Source: Pollenia angustigena (taxonomy: Eukaryota; Arthropoda; Insecta; Diptera; Polleniidae). From it: a stretch of DNA of 64,000 bases. The notes beneath the pieces are model-generated. The model ran no database searches, had not been told where the DNA came from, and was given only the letters and a program-made list of their open reading frames with translations. The translations under genes and the position numbers were made by a program. Position 1 is the stretch's first letter. The number at the start of each line of letters is the position of its first letter. The stretch is taken from contig OV884056.1 of the NCBI GenBank assembly GCA_930367215.1, forward strand, positions 249,639,127 to 249,703,126. Reading direction: 5' to 3'. Below, piece after piece: positions 31,715 through 43,667 of the stretch.

Positions 31715-32479
31715 TCACCAGGCCAATCTTATTACACATTGACAGCATGATGGAAATAAAAAATATTGACCCGAAAGACTTTTGTCTGTGGCATTTGAAA
31801 ATGCAGCCAGATATCTATACATATACTTTTGTTCGCACTTGGCCGTATAGCGAAGGGGTAAACTTAAGCCAGTATCTTCGCCACACATTACATCGGTCTT
31901 CCTGGCAATAACAAAAAAAAAAAAGATAACTAGTAATCATTATAACAATTATTCACCGTCCAACTTACTCGCATTGCTCTATAACAACACCTTGTTTATG
32001 TTTGGGAGTATTAACAATAAACGTCCAATCTTTTTCCTTATTAACACCCGACTTTGGATAAATGACTTTTGATGTACCTTTGCAGACTTGTTCAACATAA
32101 TTTCTAGAGCGTTGACTGATGTTTTGTGGCATAACGACTTCATTATTAAAAAAATGTTGTAAACGTGGGAATTGAGCTTGAATAAGTTTTTCTAAACAAT
32201 CTTCGTCCGGATAATGGCCAACTTGGGCGCAATAAATTTTATCCTTTTGGGAATTATCTTCATCCAAACAATGACTGGCGTCATTATTGTTGTCGTTAAT
32301 TTTCAACTTTGAAGACCGGTCAGAGGGGATATCTTAAGATTTTTTTTTTTTAATAAGAGATTAAAAACAGAAAATATTTTAAAAATATGTAAATAATTTG
32401 TAAATGACAAATGATTTTCATTCAATTACTTACCACCTTCGATCTGATCCCTACTAGGCCAGGCCGATGCAATTTTATC
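31715..32479 (-). CDS. Spatzle-like Toll ligand, copy B (3' exons)
   Basis: Exons 32434-32479, 31969-32332 and 31715-31901 on the minus strand, with introns of 101 and 67 bp at the same positions and phases as copy A. About 198 residues are visible. The last exon differs from copy A at only 8 of 62 residues, while the pro-region is much more diverged (for example HCLDEDNSQKDKIYC). It has the site NISQRSR, then 106 residues with the seven-cysteine pattern (QVC, EQC, VMC, AKC, CCQC), VIYPKSG, WTFIVNTPKHKQGV and FPSCCQC. Same orientation as copy A about 7 kb away, so a tandem duplicate. The frame is intact, so it is probably expressed. No N-terminal exon was located. Function as a Toll-receptor ligand is inferred from the family. 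Confidence 0.9.
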
Positions 32480-32787
32480 CTTAAATAAAAATAGTTTTTG
32501 AATAATTATTATTTGAGATAATAAAAGTTGTGGTGTTTAAAATTAGTTTGTATTTACATATTATTTTTGAAAAATTTTCAATATCAAGTTTGAAACTTAA
32601 AACCCAAAAATGGAAAATTTAGAAGCTTGAAAAAAGCCCAAGATATTTTCTAGGTGAATTGTATAGTTTATAAATTCTTGACACTGAATCCGATATTCGT
32701 TTGCAATTGAAAACGCTGATCGAAAGAACTTTCACTTGAAACTTTTTTACGGATTTGTCTTATTCACAGAAGTACATTTTTATCATA

Positions 32788-33371
32788 TGGGCGATTCTAT
32801 TCTGACGGGTGCAACATTTAGACGCTTTAAACGTCTTTTACTAATAGAAAGAAACACATTTGCAATTAAGTTATTTCTAGAAGGGGTAACATTTTTGTAT
32901 ATACTATTGTTATCTACTTACAAGAATTTATATGAAACGATCAAATAGCCACGAGAGAGCTTTAAAGTGCATGACGGGTGCAACCAAATCGGCCCACTTT
33001 CATAAGATTATACCACAAAAACACAAAACTCTGTTAATTTTTAAACTTTTATTGTATTATTCTTTTTTATTGTGAAAGATGAGATATCAGACGATGATTA
33101 TCAAATCAAACATCGTGGAAAAATATAATCCAATAATAAGAAATTTTCTCTTTAAGCCATGACGGGTGCAACATTCAATGAGTTTTCTGTTCAAGCCAAA
33201 TCTATGAATCTTAATGATTCAAAGTGAACAACAAATTTATATTTAAGCTTACGTCTAAAAAAATTATATTATTATAAAATATAGATATTTTACTTTAAAT
33301 TGGCATCAAAAAGTGTCAAATAGTGTGATTTGAAAATTTATGTTAAAAGTTGTCTAGAGTAGAATCGCCCA
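32788..33371. mobile_element. TA-flanked MITE, 584 bp, with GACGGGTGCAAC repeats
   Basis: TGGGCGATTCTATTCT pairs with AGAGTAGAATCGCCCA, and TA flanks both ends. Three internal copies of GACGGGTGCAAC lie at about 32799, 32973 and 33160. Tc1/mariner-type by the TA duplication. Confidence 0.8.
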
Positions 33372-34082
33372 TATCGCATCGTTTTGCTAAAAATAAAATT
33401 AACCAAGTCCACGATGAAAATTTGATTCGAAGATGAACGCTTACTGGAACTGGGCAGAAGCAGAAAAAGGCTGAGGGATGCTTCCAACCTATTGGGAAAG
33501 CATACAACAACGTAGGTACGACCCAAGCTTATTAAAATTGGCAACAAGTTTGTGCTCAGCAAAGTGATCGTAAAAAGTTAGCCTTGGAACTGAAAATATA
33601 CTTGGTCGCGCATAGCCCACGATATCTGTAGTGCGTCACAACTTTTGAAAATTTATATTTGCCAAAAATGGATCAATTGTAACGGGCAATTGTAAGCAAC
33701 TTAGCTTCTGGGGATTTCATCCCACTGTTCTGCAGGCTGAACTTTTATGAAAATTGATTTTACCGAAATACGATCAGCCTTATTACGGTTGTCGTTATTG
33801 TTAGCGATTAAAGCTGGGCTTCTGAGATGCGAATTAAGTTTAAACTTAATTGAACGTAGTCTGCAACTCGGATTTTTCTGGCGAAAAGTGATGTTTTCTT
33901 ATTATTTAATAAAGCATATTGTGCAAAACTGGAAAAAAAAAACGGAAAAATACTAAGCAAAATTCTGCATGCAAACTTGTTAATGGGTGCACAAATCTGT
34001 TTTCAGATTAACTAAGCCTAGTTAAACAAGATCTCAAAAACCCAGCATAAGTATTTTTTATTGATTTATTCATGCGAAGCTA
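33372..34082. other. Non-coding stretch
   Basis: No gene recognised; frames are short and lack family or splice support. Confidence 0.4.
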
Positions 34083-36411
34083 CACACAGAAAAAATCAAT
34101 GTAACATCCTCGAAAACAAGGATGCTTTTACATTTTCGGTAGTGATTTTGCTTAATAGTTACATCATGTTAAATTAATATGATTTAACAATAACTTGCGA
34201 ACAGCATTATTTCCTTTTAAAATAATTATAATTTATGTTAATTTAAAATTCCCTCCCGTAAAGTTAGAGCAAAGTTACATTCATATTGAAATAACACTCC
34301 GCTGCACGTTGAATGAAAGTTATTTCAAGTTGAAACAACGTGAATTTCATGTAGAATCGAATTGGTTTGAGTTTGAAATAACAGTGAGAAGAAGCTTCGG
34401 AGACAACATATCGTCAGCTCATTACTGGTTTGACCTACCGACCATTTTTAAAAAAAATTAGTTAGGTATGAGGAATATATTTTTTTAATACCCTCTTTCT
34501 AAATCAAAAACCTGTTTCGCGAAAATTTTTATGGTTTCTGAGATATAAAGCATTAATTTTGCTGCATATCAACTGTTTCAAAATTTTTCAAGTACTGCTT
34601 TGCTCTACAAGCCATTGTTTGGCGATTGCAGCAAATTCTTCATACAAAAACGTACAAAATAAATTTTACTGTTGCTTTGCCGCATTTCCGTAAGAAAAAA
34701 TATAGTTAAAGCAAAAGAAAAATAAAATGACAACAAGAAAATTAATTAGTGAAAAATAGTTTTATAATGGACCCAACCAAGTATACGGTTTGCTATGATA
34801 TGCAAAGTGTTTTAGCCTACCTAAGGGAAATGCTTCAACATTTTACTACAAACGAAAATTGAATATGTACAATCTTACAGCAACCATTATTATGCCAAAT
34901 ATACCAACTTTCACTTAATGTGCCTTGTGGACGGAAGCTCATAGCGGTCGGAGTGGTAACGATATTGCTAGTGCTTAAATTAAAATTTTAAATAAATTAA
35001 TAAAAGATTATCCACTTATTAAAACTTTGACATTCTGGAGCGATTCTTGCGTACCTCAAAATAAAAATCAAATTAACGCAACCGTAAGCAAAATGTTCTT
35101 TAAACAAAATAATACAAAAGTCTTCAGAACCAGAACATTCTTTAATTCAAGAAGTGGACTGTGTCAATGGTGTTATTGACCGATACTTAAAGAATATTGA
35201 AATTCATAGTCCTCTTCATTTACTAAATTTGCTTAAAACAATGCCAAATAATAAAACAAAACTTAAAGTTATGGAACTGCTTCCGGAACATTTTCGCACA
35301 TACTCGTTGGAAGCAAACAAAATAGACTTTCGAAAAGTCCCTTTTGCTAAAATTAAGTACTTCTATACAGTTAAAATAATGATTAATGTATATATTATAA
35401 AACTTCTACCACAGAGGAAAAATATAAAAATGCAATTTTGGTTAAGTCTGCATCAAAAAATTGTTTGAAAACTCCTGAGAATTTGTTGACGAATGTTTTG
35501 AAAATATCGAAACCAATATTTATTTCCAGCGATAAAAATAGAGACATAAAAGACTTGCTTATATTTATTCCACGTGTTGATAAAGCTTATTATAAAAATT
35601 TACTCAATATTAAGTTTTAAATTTTCTTTTTACTTTTGCATTATTTAAGTTGTTTAATTTGTGGCTTTTTATGTAACTTTTCATAACAGTAGAACTGTTT
35701 TTTTCTGTTTTTGTAAAGTAAAATCAAATAAAAAAACTATAAAAAAAAAATCATCTCAACAACAAGTTACTCAATACACAGTAAAAGTATACGTATGCAG
35801 CACAAAAAGCCACTTTTTTAACTTTTTTTAGAAAAGTGGCGTATGCGTCACAAAACAATATTTTTCATTTTCAAAACAATACATTAAATTCTAACTTTAT
35901 TCATGAAAGTGCGCAAAAATTTACATTTTTCTTCAAAACATTTACCGGAAGCAGTGGTAAAAATATAAAAGAGTTCTATCGGGTACATTTTGAGAAATCT
36001 TCATGTAAATCTTCTTTGTCGTTTTTCTCCATTCCGACTTTTTGGCGTATGCACCAAACCAATTCTGAGCTGACGATATGCCTAAACAGTAAACTTCGCA
36101 TACTTTTTCAAAATGAATAGCTTCTTTAACTCATTATTTAGCAGCTTTGTTCTATAAATACATGTATACCAACTTCTATAACTCCCTTTTTCTATATGTA
36201 TGTAGGCAAAAAAAGTAATGATTTACTTTTGAATGCGTTCATTTTGGGACATCCCTTGTAAAATTCATTGGTTCTTTCAGTAGAATTGTAAGAAGTGTTC
36301 TTCTGTTTTTCTGATTACTCAACACATTATTTTGTAGGTGAAATTTTTACTAAGTACTTTTGCAGAAATTTTTGCGCAATGTTAATTTAACATTGATATT
36401 TTTTCGGTGTG
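34083..36411 (+). mobile_element. Degenerate DNA transposon, CACACAGAAAAAATCAATGT ends
   Basis: Left end CACACAGAAAAAATCAATGT and inverted right end CACACCGAAAAAATATCAAT. The inverted similarity extends to about 330 bp inside each end (ACATATCGTCAGCTCA near 34408, its inverse near 36066-36085). The first 200 bp match the MITE at 57610-58197 closely. It carries a broken transposase-like frame. No target duplication was found. Confidence 0.75.
34740..35620 (+). pseudogene. Broken transposase-like gene
   Basis: Reading through frame changes gives SGRSGNDIASALIKILNKLI, KTLTFWSDSCVPQNKNQI, then EVDCVNGVIDRYLKNIEIHS with SPLHLLNLLKTM, and finally SASKNCLKTPENLLTNVLKI to a stop at 35620. WSDSCVPQNKN resembles the second acidic catalytic motif of several uncharacterised insect DDE-type transposases. 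The N-terminus is not recognisable. AATAAA at about 35726 could be its poly-A signal. It is presumably the former source of mobility for the element, and for the MITE with the same ends. Confidence 0.6.
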
Positions 36412-37940
36412 CAAAACCGATAGACTAGCTCACTACCAACTACACTACCGGCGCACCTAATTTGTTTTTTGTAGTGGTGAAAGAACACGGGACTGTGTCG
36501 CTTACAATAGTGGCAACCATAATATGGCTGAATATATATTATACATTTAATTGTCGATGTTCGATAGCCAGCGAAAATCGATTACAGAATGCAACTCATA
36601 ATAGCGGCCATATTGTTCAATAAGAGTGCTAAACTTAAGAGAAAAATATACTTACCAAAATTCTTGATGAAGGTTCTTGAACTTAAAAATTAAAAAAATA
36701 TTGAATATTAATGTTACCTTTGTTTTGGCAAATATTTGTTCAACATAACCTCAAATTTCTTTAAGCTTTAAAAATAAACATAAAGAGCATGTACGACATT
36801 TTTCAATTTCTTTTTTCAAAATTTAATAGTTTTCACAAATAATAAAAAATAATTTGCCATTTTTTTAAAAAATTTATTTTTCAAAGATCTTGACGTAGTT
36901 AAACATTGTCCAATTTAAACCAAATTTTAACTAACAGACCGACAGAGTTAAATTTTTTTTATTTTACTTTCAGGATGCGAAAAACAATCAGTCTGATTAT
37001 GGTTGGCGTAGTCGTTGTTCCCAAGCTATCATAATCGAAGGCGAACAAATATTTTTTGGTAACAGTCGACAGGAAATGTTTTGTAACAGGTTGAATTTAA
37101 GAAAATTGGAAAATGTAAAAAAATCGCGTCTGGTTGGCGTTATCTTTTTAAGACAAAAAGGACGACTTTGTTTGTCAGCTTTGCTTACGTTTTACTTTTC
37201 GCCTTGCATTGGCTTATGTTGAAAAACCAAGAAAATAAACCCAACGTGACTGGTGGAGAACCATCGAAAACTCTGAGGTTTGACTAGTACAACCAAAATG
37301 CTCTGGAGCGGATTCTGGAAGCTCTCGCCTTCCTATACGAAGGTTTAGGTCGTATATGGGGCTCCGAAAACAGTGTGATACCCTGTTGATATCACTCAAG
37401 ATAGTTAGACAAAAACTTAGTTTTAGGGCCTAATTCAAAGCAAAAGCAAAAACAAAAATATTGTATTATTTTATTGTTGCTTTCATTTAATTATTTGTAC
37501 TGAAGGAAGGGATTTTTACAACATAAAATTCATTAAAATTTATTGATAATTTTTTTATCAAAGCAGTATGAATTCACCCATTAAAGACTGACCTCCGATT
37601 TCGTGGTCCGATTTTGATGAAATTTCACATATTTGATTTTATGGGCATTTATATTGCGTTTGTTTTTTACCTGTCAAACCTTGGCCTCTAGACCATGGGT
37701 ATTTTTCTACCCACTTCGCTATTAAAGAGTTCTAAAACACAAGATTTTTTGAAAGCAAAAAAAAACTCCTTTATTGCATGCATTAATGTGAGTGTTGTGT
37801 GCTTATGTGTGCCTTTGTATTCCTTATTTTGGATGTAAAGGGTGGGTAAATTTTAAGGGCCGATGTTGATTTTGAATAAAACAAAAATTATTTGGGAAAT
37901 TATTGTCATTTATTTTTATTATGATAATATTGGTATGGTT
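36412..37940. other. Non-coding stretch
   Basis: No gene, RNA or paired terminal repeats recognised. Short GC-richer patches near 37220-37400 look like decayed coding DNA but no family could be named. Confidence 0.4.
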
Positions 37941-38860
37941 CAATTATGGAAAAAAATATCATCCAAATGGACGCAGCGACTTCGGCGGCACACCTCCATC
38001 CGATGGTCCAAATTTTCGATGACGCTGAGGCATAATTGAGGTTCTATGCCGTTAATGTGTCGAATTATCTCATCCTTTAGCTCTGGAATTGTTGCTGGCT
38101 TATCGACGTACACCTTTTCTTTCAAATAACCCCAAAGAAAGAAGTCCACCAGTATAAAATCACACGATCTCACGGGAGATATCACGGCCATTGAATATGT
38201 CGCGCCAAACTGCCATTGTTACGTTAGCTGTGTGGCAAGTGACACCGTCCTGTTGAAACCACATATCATCCACATCCATATCTTCCAATTTGGGCCACAA
38301 AAAGTTCGTTATCATCTCACGATAGCGAACACCATTCACAGTAACTGAAAGAAGTCCACCAGTATAAAATCACACGATCTCACGGGAGATATCACGGCCA
38401 TTGAATATGTCGCGCCAAACTGCCATTGTTACGTTAGCTGTGTGGCAAGTGACACCGTCCTGTTGAAACCACATATCATCCACATCCATATCTTCCAATT
38501 TGGGCCACAAAAAGTTCGTTATCATCTCACGATAGCGAACACCATTCACAGTAACTGCCTGACCGGCATCATTTTGGAAAAATGCCCAAAGAAAAGGCCC
38601 AATGATGCCGCCAGCCCATAAACCGCACCAAACAGTCACTCTTTGTGGGTGTATTGGTTTTTCGAAATCACTCTTGGATTATCATTCGCCCAAATGCGGA
38701 AATTCTGCTTATTGACGAATGAGGTGAAAATGTGCCTCATCAATGAATTACGAAGTGAACCATATGCTTTTTGATTTGAACGCCCATTTTCATAATAAGC
38801 CTGAATAACTTTAGCTCGATTGTGTATCTTCCATGGTTCAAATTAAAATAGTCTGAAATT
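37941..38860 (-). pseudogene. Mariner transposase with in-frame tandem duplication
   Basis: On the minus strand it starts near 38840 (MEDTQ...; another frame reads YYENGRSNQKAYGSLRNS). After a deletion it gives SFVNKQNFRIWANDNPRV, then VTVWCGLWAGGIIGPF, VNGVRYREMITNFLWPKLED, MWFQQDGVTCHTANVTM and finally RSCDFILVDFFLWGYLKEKV to the C-terminus at 37940. FQQDG holds the second catalytic aspartate and LVDFFLWG the third acidic position of mariner-type enzymes. A 210-bp stretch coding NGVRYREMI to the GRDISRE/SPVRSCDFILVDF area is present twice, identically. Frame breaks near the N-terminus make it inactive. Confidence 0.85.
38137..38556. repeat. Perfect 2 x 210-bp tandem duplication
   Basis: 38137-38346 and 38347-38556 are identical base for base over all 210 positions compared. 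The length is a multiple of three and the unit lies within the mariner remnant. A perfect match implies a very recent event or an assembly artefact. Confidence 0.92.
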
Positions 38861-39732
38861 TAGAAATGTCAAATGAAATGCTGGAAAAAACTTGACGTTT
38901 AGGTGATGTTCACATTTAACATTAGTCCTTTGCAAGGCCTGCTCGCTTCATTCCATTCTCATATCTTTTTACGCACGTTGTCATTGCTTCTCGCTTCTTT
39001 CACAGTTACATAAGAATGGTAACGGGATCAAAAAAAAAAATATATAATTCTTTTGCTTTTCCTTGTGCTTGTGCGAAAAAGCAAAAAAAAAAATGTTACT
39101 CCTTCTCTTCTCTGTTGTCATACTAATGTTTTGGATGCTGGTGTGGTGTATGCCTGGAAATACACTGCATGCTAAGAAAAGCTGAAGGATCTCCAATAAT
39201 GAGTCAATTTTTTTTCGTGTGAGCGTTGTTGAAGAGAAAAAGTTGTCACAAATGCACAAGAAATGACAAAGCGCATGGATAACTTTGACCATATGATAAG
39301 CAAAATAATTAAGCGTGCCCGTTGAGGTTGTACAAAATGCAAATTTAAGTTACACCCAAAGGCTTGGTTTGCACAGTGTTATGCTGGTGTCCCAAAAAAC
39401 ATTAAAAAGATAAAATTATTTCAATAATCGACCACAGCTGTGATATTTATTTCTTTATTTTTTACTAATAAATAGTTCATTTTACATAAAACAATGCATT
39501 TTTATTTGCCAAGAAATTAAACAAAAATATGTGTTTTGAACCCTCTGCTCTTTTCTTTTCTAAAGCAGAGCACACCTAAGGCTACAAGTCACCAAGATGG
39601 TTTTCCGATTTTCTACTCTTTCAATTTTCCAGAGCCGTTGTCGTTCATTTTTTTCATATATTAATTAATTGCTAAATTTTAAGCCGCTAACTTATTCAAT
39701 AAAAGGGGGCAAAATTTAACTTTAAAAATTTT
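38861..39732. other. Non-coding stretch
   Basis: No gene recognised. Confidence 0.4.
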
Positions 39733-39902
39733 TAAGTAGTCCTATAGTCTGGGATCACACTATGAAAGTTTTCTTTCAGAAAGTCTGAGTTTATGGGTGG
39801 GAAGGGAAAAAGGAACAGCATGTTATCTCCCCTATCACCAATAAACTCAGCCTTTCTGAAAGAAAACTTTCATAGTGTGATCCCAGACTATAGGACTACT
39901 TA
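39733..39902. mobile_element. Near-perfect hairpin MITE, 170 bp
   Basis: TAAGTAGTCCTATAGTCTGG through AGTCTGAGTTTAT is mirrored by ATAAACTCAGCC ... CCAGACTATAGGACTACTTA, giving arms of about 60 bp with one or two mismatches around a centre of about 45 bp. Transcribed, it would make a long hairpin RNA. Confidence 0.88.
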
Positions 39903-40640
39903 TAAATTTTTAAAGGCTCTGCTTTTGGGCATTTTAATAGCCATCAGTCCTTAATGGGTTAATTAATCAGACTTGAACTAATTAAAATTAATTTTGTATC
40001 ATCGTTAGTTTGGTTTAGAATCATGTCTTTTAGTAACGAAAATTAAGTAAAATAGAATAAATTTATGTTTTTTTCAATTAAAATAAATAGCAGTTTTGTA
40101 CAATTTTAATTTTGACCTTTAAATTTATAAAATTTTATTGAATTGTTTTTACATTTTTTCTAATGGCGTAAACAAAATGTGGGTGAATTCAAAAGCCTCA
40201 TTTGCAATTAAACCGAACAAAGTCATGCATTCATTTAAATAATGAAAATGTTATTCGTCCCTAGAAGTATATTAACAGTTACAGAGAAAGAAAAAACTCG
40301 TACTAAATTTAAGTTTTTTCTACTTAAGTGCGAGTCGTACTCAAAAATGTAAGAACGAATAATTAAATATAAATAAATAATTAAATATACTTAAAACAAT
40401 TTTTAAAAGTTCGTTGTAGCAACAACAGAAGAAAAATATAGATTATTTTATGTTCAAAAAATAAATAAGGAGCAATAATTCCCATATTCTATTTGTTAAA
40501 ATTATTTAGTTAAATACATTAATTTTAAAAGTAGAATGATTACGAAAACCATATTGGGCATACTGCTCGTGTCTTATAATTGAGAATTCTTCTGTAAACA
40601 AAGCGCGCAATGCAACAACAGTGAAATAAACCATTGTAAC
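39903..40640. other. AT-rich non-coding stretch
   Basis: No gene recognised. Confidence 0.4.
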
Positions 40641-41069
40641 CCCAATAAAAAATTTTATCATTTTGCGAAGCACTAATGGTACATTTAAAAAAATAAGCTC
40701 ACAATTATGCGCTACGCAATAAGACATACAGAAATGCAGTAAAGTAAGTGAAAGAACTCTCAACAACTTTTATCAAAAAAAAAAAAAAAAAACATTTTAA
40801 GTGCCACGGCATTTCCTTACTACGAAGCGGGCTTGTAAGGCAGAATACTAAAAAATAACTGCATCAAAACATTCAGTGTGTAAAGCTGTTCGTTACATCC
40901 AACAATTTTTATATGCGCTGAATAATGCGCTTAATGTGTCAAAAATGTATTGCTTCAAAGGTGGAACTCGCCATATAAAATTCATGTTTTCCGTAAGCGC
41001 AATGGTAAACGAAACTTTTATGTTTCTCCCTTACAAACCTGCTTCGTTGAATGCTCCATTTTAATTGGG
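40641..41069. mobile_element. CCCAATAAAAA-ended MITE, copy A
   Basis: Begins CCCAATAAAAAATTTTATCA, ends TTTTAATTGGG. Almost colinear with 46121-46544 (GCGAAGCACTAATGGTACAT, CAATTATGCGCTACGCAATA, TGTGTAAAGCTGTTCGTTA). Open frames on both strands here are fortuitous. Confidence 0.85.
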
Positions 41070-41560
41070 ACGGGTAAGTAAAATAATAATATTCCCTCTG
41101 GTTCTGTGGGGTAACTGTTTCGGTAAGAATCAATCTAATTTCACTTTCGGACTATTTCAAATACGAAAAAAGTTCTTAAATCACGCACGAATTATTTTAT
41201 CTCACTTTTAATTAAGTCAATCCCGGTTTCAATTATTTGAGGTACTTGGCACTTGAATAATCCGGACTTTAAACAAGCATTCTGTACTTGATTAAAGGAA
41301 ATAAGTACTTACCGTACTATTCGCACCGCTTGGGCTTGATGTAAGTACGGATGGATTGATCTGTTTTTCAGTGTAGCGCTGCGCAAACAAAAAGCAAACA
41401 ATAATTTCGTTGATGCTTTGTTGCCATTTTTTTTACAAAGTAAACAAAACAGCATGTAACTTTGTGTTATTACTGCAATGTGTTTTGATGTTAACAATAG
41501 AAATTAGAATTTTTGAAAGGCAAATTAGTTTTGCACAATATCGTGAATTGTAATAGATTT
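41070..41560. other. Non-coding stretch
   Basis: No gene recognised. Confidence 0.4.
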
Positions 41561-41564
41561 TTGT

Positions 41565-43640
41565 CGTTTTTGCTGATGGTCATACATATGATATTAGACT
41601 AAAGGTACCTGAGCAATTAATAACTTACCGTGACTTTAAAAATTTGAACTATCAAATCCTTGAGAATGAATTCATCAAGATAAATTGGAATAGTTTACAT
41701 AATATGGCTTCAGTTGAGAATCAACTTTCCTTTTTTGAGTTAAACCTTAAAAGTCTTTTTAATCTATCTGTTCCACTAAGAACCAAAACTATTAGTTAAC
41801 GGAGAAAACCATGGTTTTCTTCGGATATTAAATGAGCTATACATTATAGGGATCTATCTTTTTCACGATGGAAACGTTTCAAAACTGATGAACTTTATGA
41901 AGATTATCGTATTGCCAGAAGAGTAACGAACAGGATGAGTAAAAAAGCTAAATCCGATTTTTTTTCTGCCAAATTCACTTCCGCCTTAGGTTCTAAAAGA
42001 ACATGGCAAACTATTCGCGAAATTGGTATTGGTAAAGTTACTGCACAAGAGCCGATTACTGTTGATGTTGATTCAGTTAATAAGAATTTCTTAAACATAC
42101 CCATGGTCGGGGCAGACTGTAACTACTACAATGACTATAATGTTGTTCATGAAAGTGACGAATTTGTATTTAAAACTGTGGATCAATGTGATGTACTTAA
42201 TAGCTGTTTGTCTATTAAGTCCAACGCTGTTGGCGATGATGGTATTCATCCAAGATTCATAAAAATCCTTCTTCCCAGTTTACTTCCTTTTATTACATTA
42301 ATTTTCAACAACATTCTTACTTCCAGCTTATATCCTACAAAATGGAAAAATGCTAGGATAATTCCGATACCTAAAACGAAATCTGAATACCGCCCAATCG
42401 TGATTCTACCATACCTTTCTAAAGTTTTTGAAAGGCTTATTCATACACAAATAAGTAAATTTTTGGACAATAATAATTTGTTAACTAAGCGGCAATCCGG
42501 CTTTCGTAAAGGCCATAGTTGCACAACTGCTTTGGTAGATGTTGCTGAGCAAATTAGAAATTAGATTGAAAGCAATAATATTACTTTTTTAGTTCTTTTG
42601 GATCATTCAAAAGCGTTCGATACAGTCGATCATAGCATTTTATGCTTTAAATTAAGAAAAATGTTTAATTTTTCTCGAACAGCTACGCATTTAATCTCAA
42701 CGTATCTTGGGGGCAGATCACAATATGTTGAGTCATCTAATGCTAAATCAAGCTCCCTCCCGGTAAATCGGGGTGTACCACAAGGGTCGATTCTTGGACC
42801 TCTTCTGTTCTCAGTCTATTCAAATGATCTCCCGGATACACTTGAGCTATGTAAATCTAGAAAGTATGCGGATGACGTCCAACTTCAAGTTAGTTGTAAA
42901 GTAAATTCAATTGATTTATGTGTAAAAAATCTAAATCGTGAACTGCACAGAATTTTTATATGGGCCTCAGCAAATGGTCTTAGTATAAACCCAAGGAAAT
43001 CAAAATTCCTAGCAATTAGGAAGCGATTAACAGTCATCCATTTTGTACCTGTCATAACTCTTAATGATCAACAAATTGAAATAGTAGACATCGTGAAGAA
43101 TCTTGGAGTATATTTCAACAACACTCTCACGTGGTCTGACCATATTAATTATGCTTGTGGTCGGACTTTTTCCATGTTGAGAACACTCTGGCAAACACAG
43201 CACTGCACGCCAATAAATATTAGAATACTTCTTGCTAAAACCTATTTAATACCTTCTCTCATATATGGGTGTGAAATTTTTGCTAGTTGTTTTTAAGAAT
43301 ATCGCCCGATATGTTTATGGTTTGAAACGATTTGATAGGGTTTCAGCGTTTTCGATAAAGTTGTATGGCATAAGTTTTGATAGTCTTCTTAAAACTAGAA
43401 TATTACTACTCCTACATAAGATTATTTACACTAAACAACCACAGCATTTATATGATCGATTGAATTTTTCAAGATCCAATAGGGGAAGAAGATTTATACT
43501 CTTTAGACATCATAGTTTGATATCCGAATGGCAATTCTTTTTATACGTTACTCGTCTCTGGAATAAACTTCCATATGACTCTCAAGTTATAAGTAATGGA
43601 CTTCAGTTCAAAAATAACATTATTTGCTTATTCAAATGAA
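41565..43640 (+). pseudogene. Reverse transcriptase of second non-LTR element
   Basis: Begins in the linker after the lost endonuclease: TYRDFKNLNYQILENEFI and RWKRFKTDELYEDYRIARRV. The reverse transcriptase follows with KNARIIPIPKTKSEYRPIVI, RQSGFRKGHSCTTALVDVAE, LLDHSKAFDTVDHS, NRGVPQGSILGPLLFSVY and KYADDVQLQVS, then KNIARYVYGLKRFDRVSAFS near the end. It is interrupted by stops near 41796, 41834 and 42562-42564 and by a frameshift near 43280. DHSKAFD and YADD carry the catalytic aspartates. It is more decayed than the first element and of a different family, so an older insertion. Confidence 0.87.
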
Positions 43641-43667
43641 GAAAGTGTATTTTTGTTTTTCTTTTTT

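Noticed and set aside
34195..34461. 88-codon frame near the left end of the 34-kb transposon as its transposase start
   Set aside because: It lies in the extended terminal repeat (mirrored near 36040-36120), so it is not specific coding sequence.
40506..41133. Overlapping frames at 40506-40766, 40876-41064 and 40939-41133 as genes
   Set aside because: They fall on a MITE and are not conserved in its sister copy at 46121-46544.
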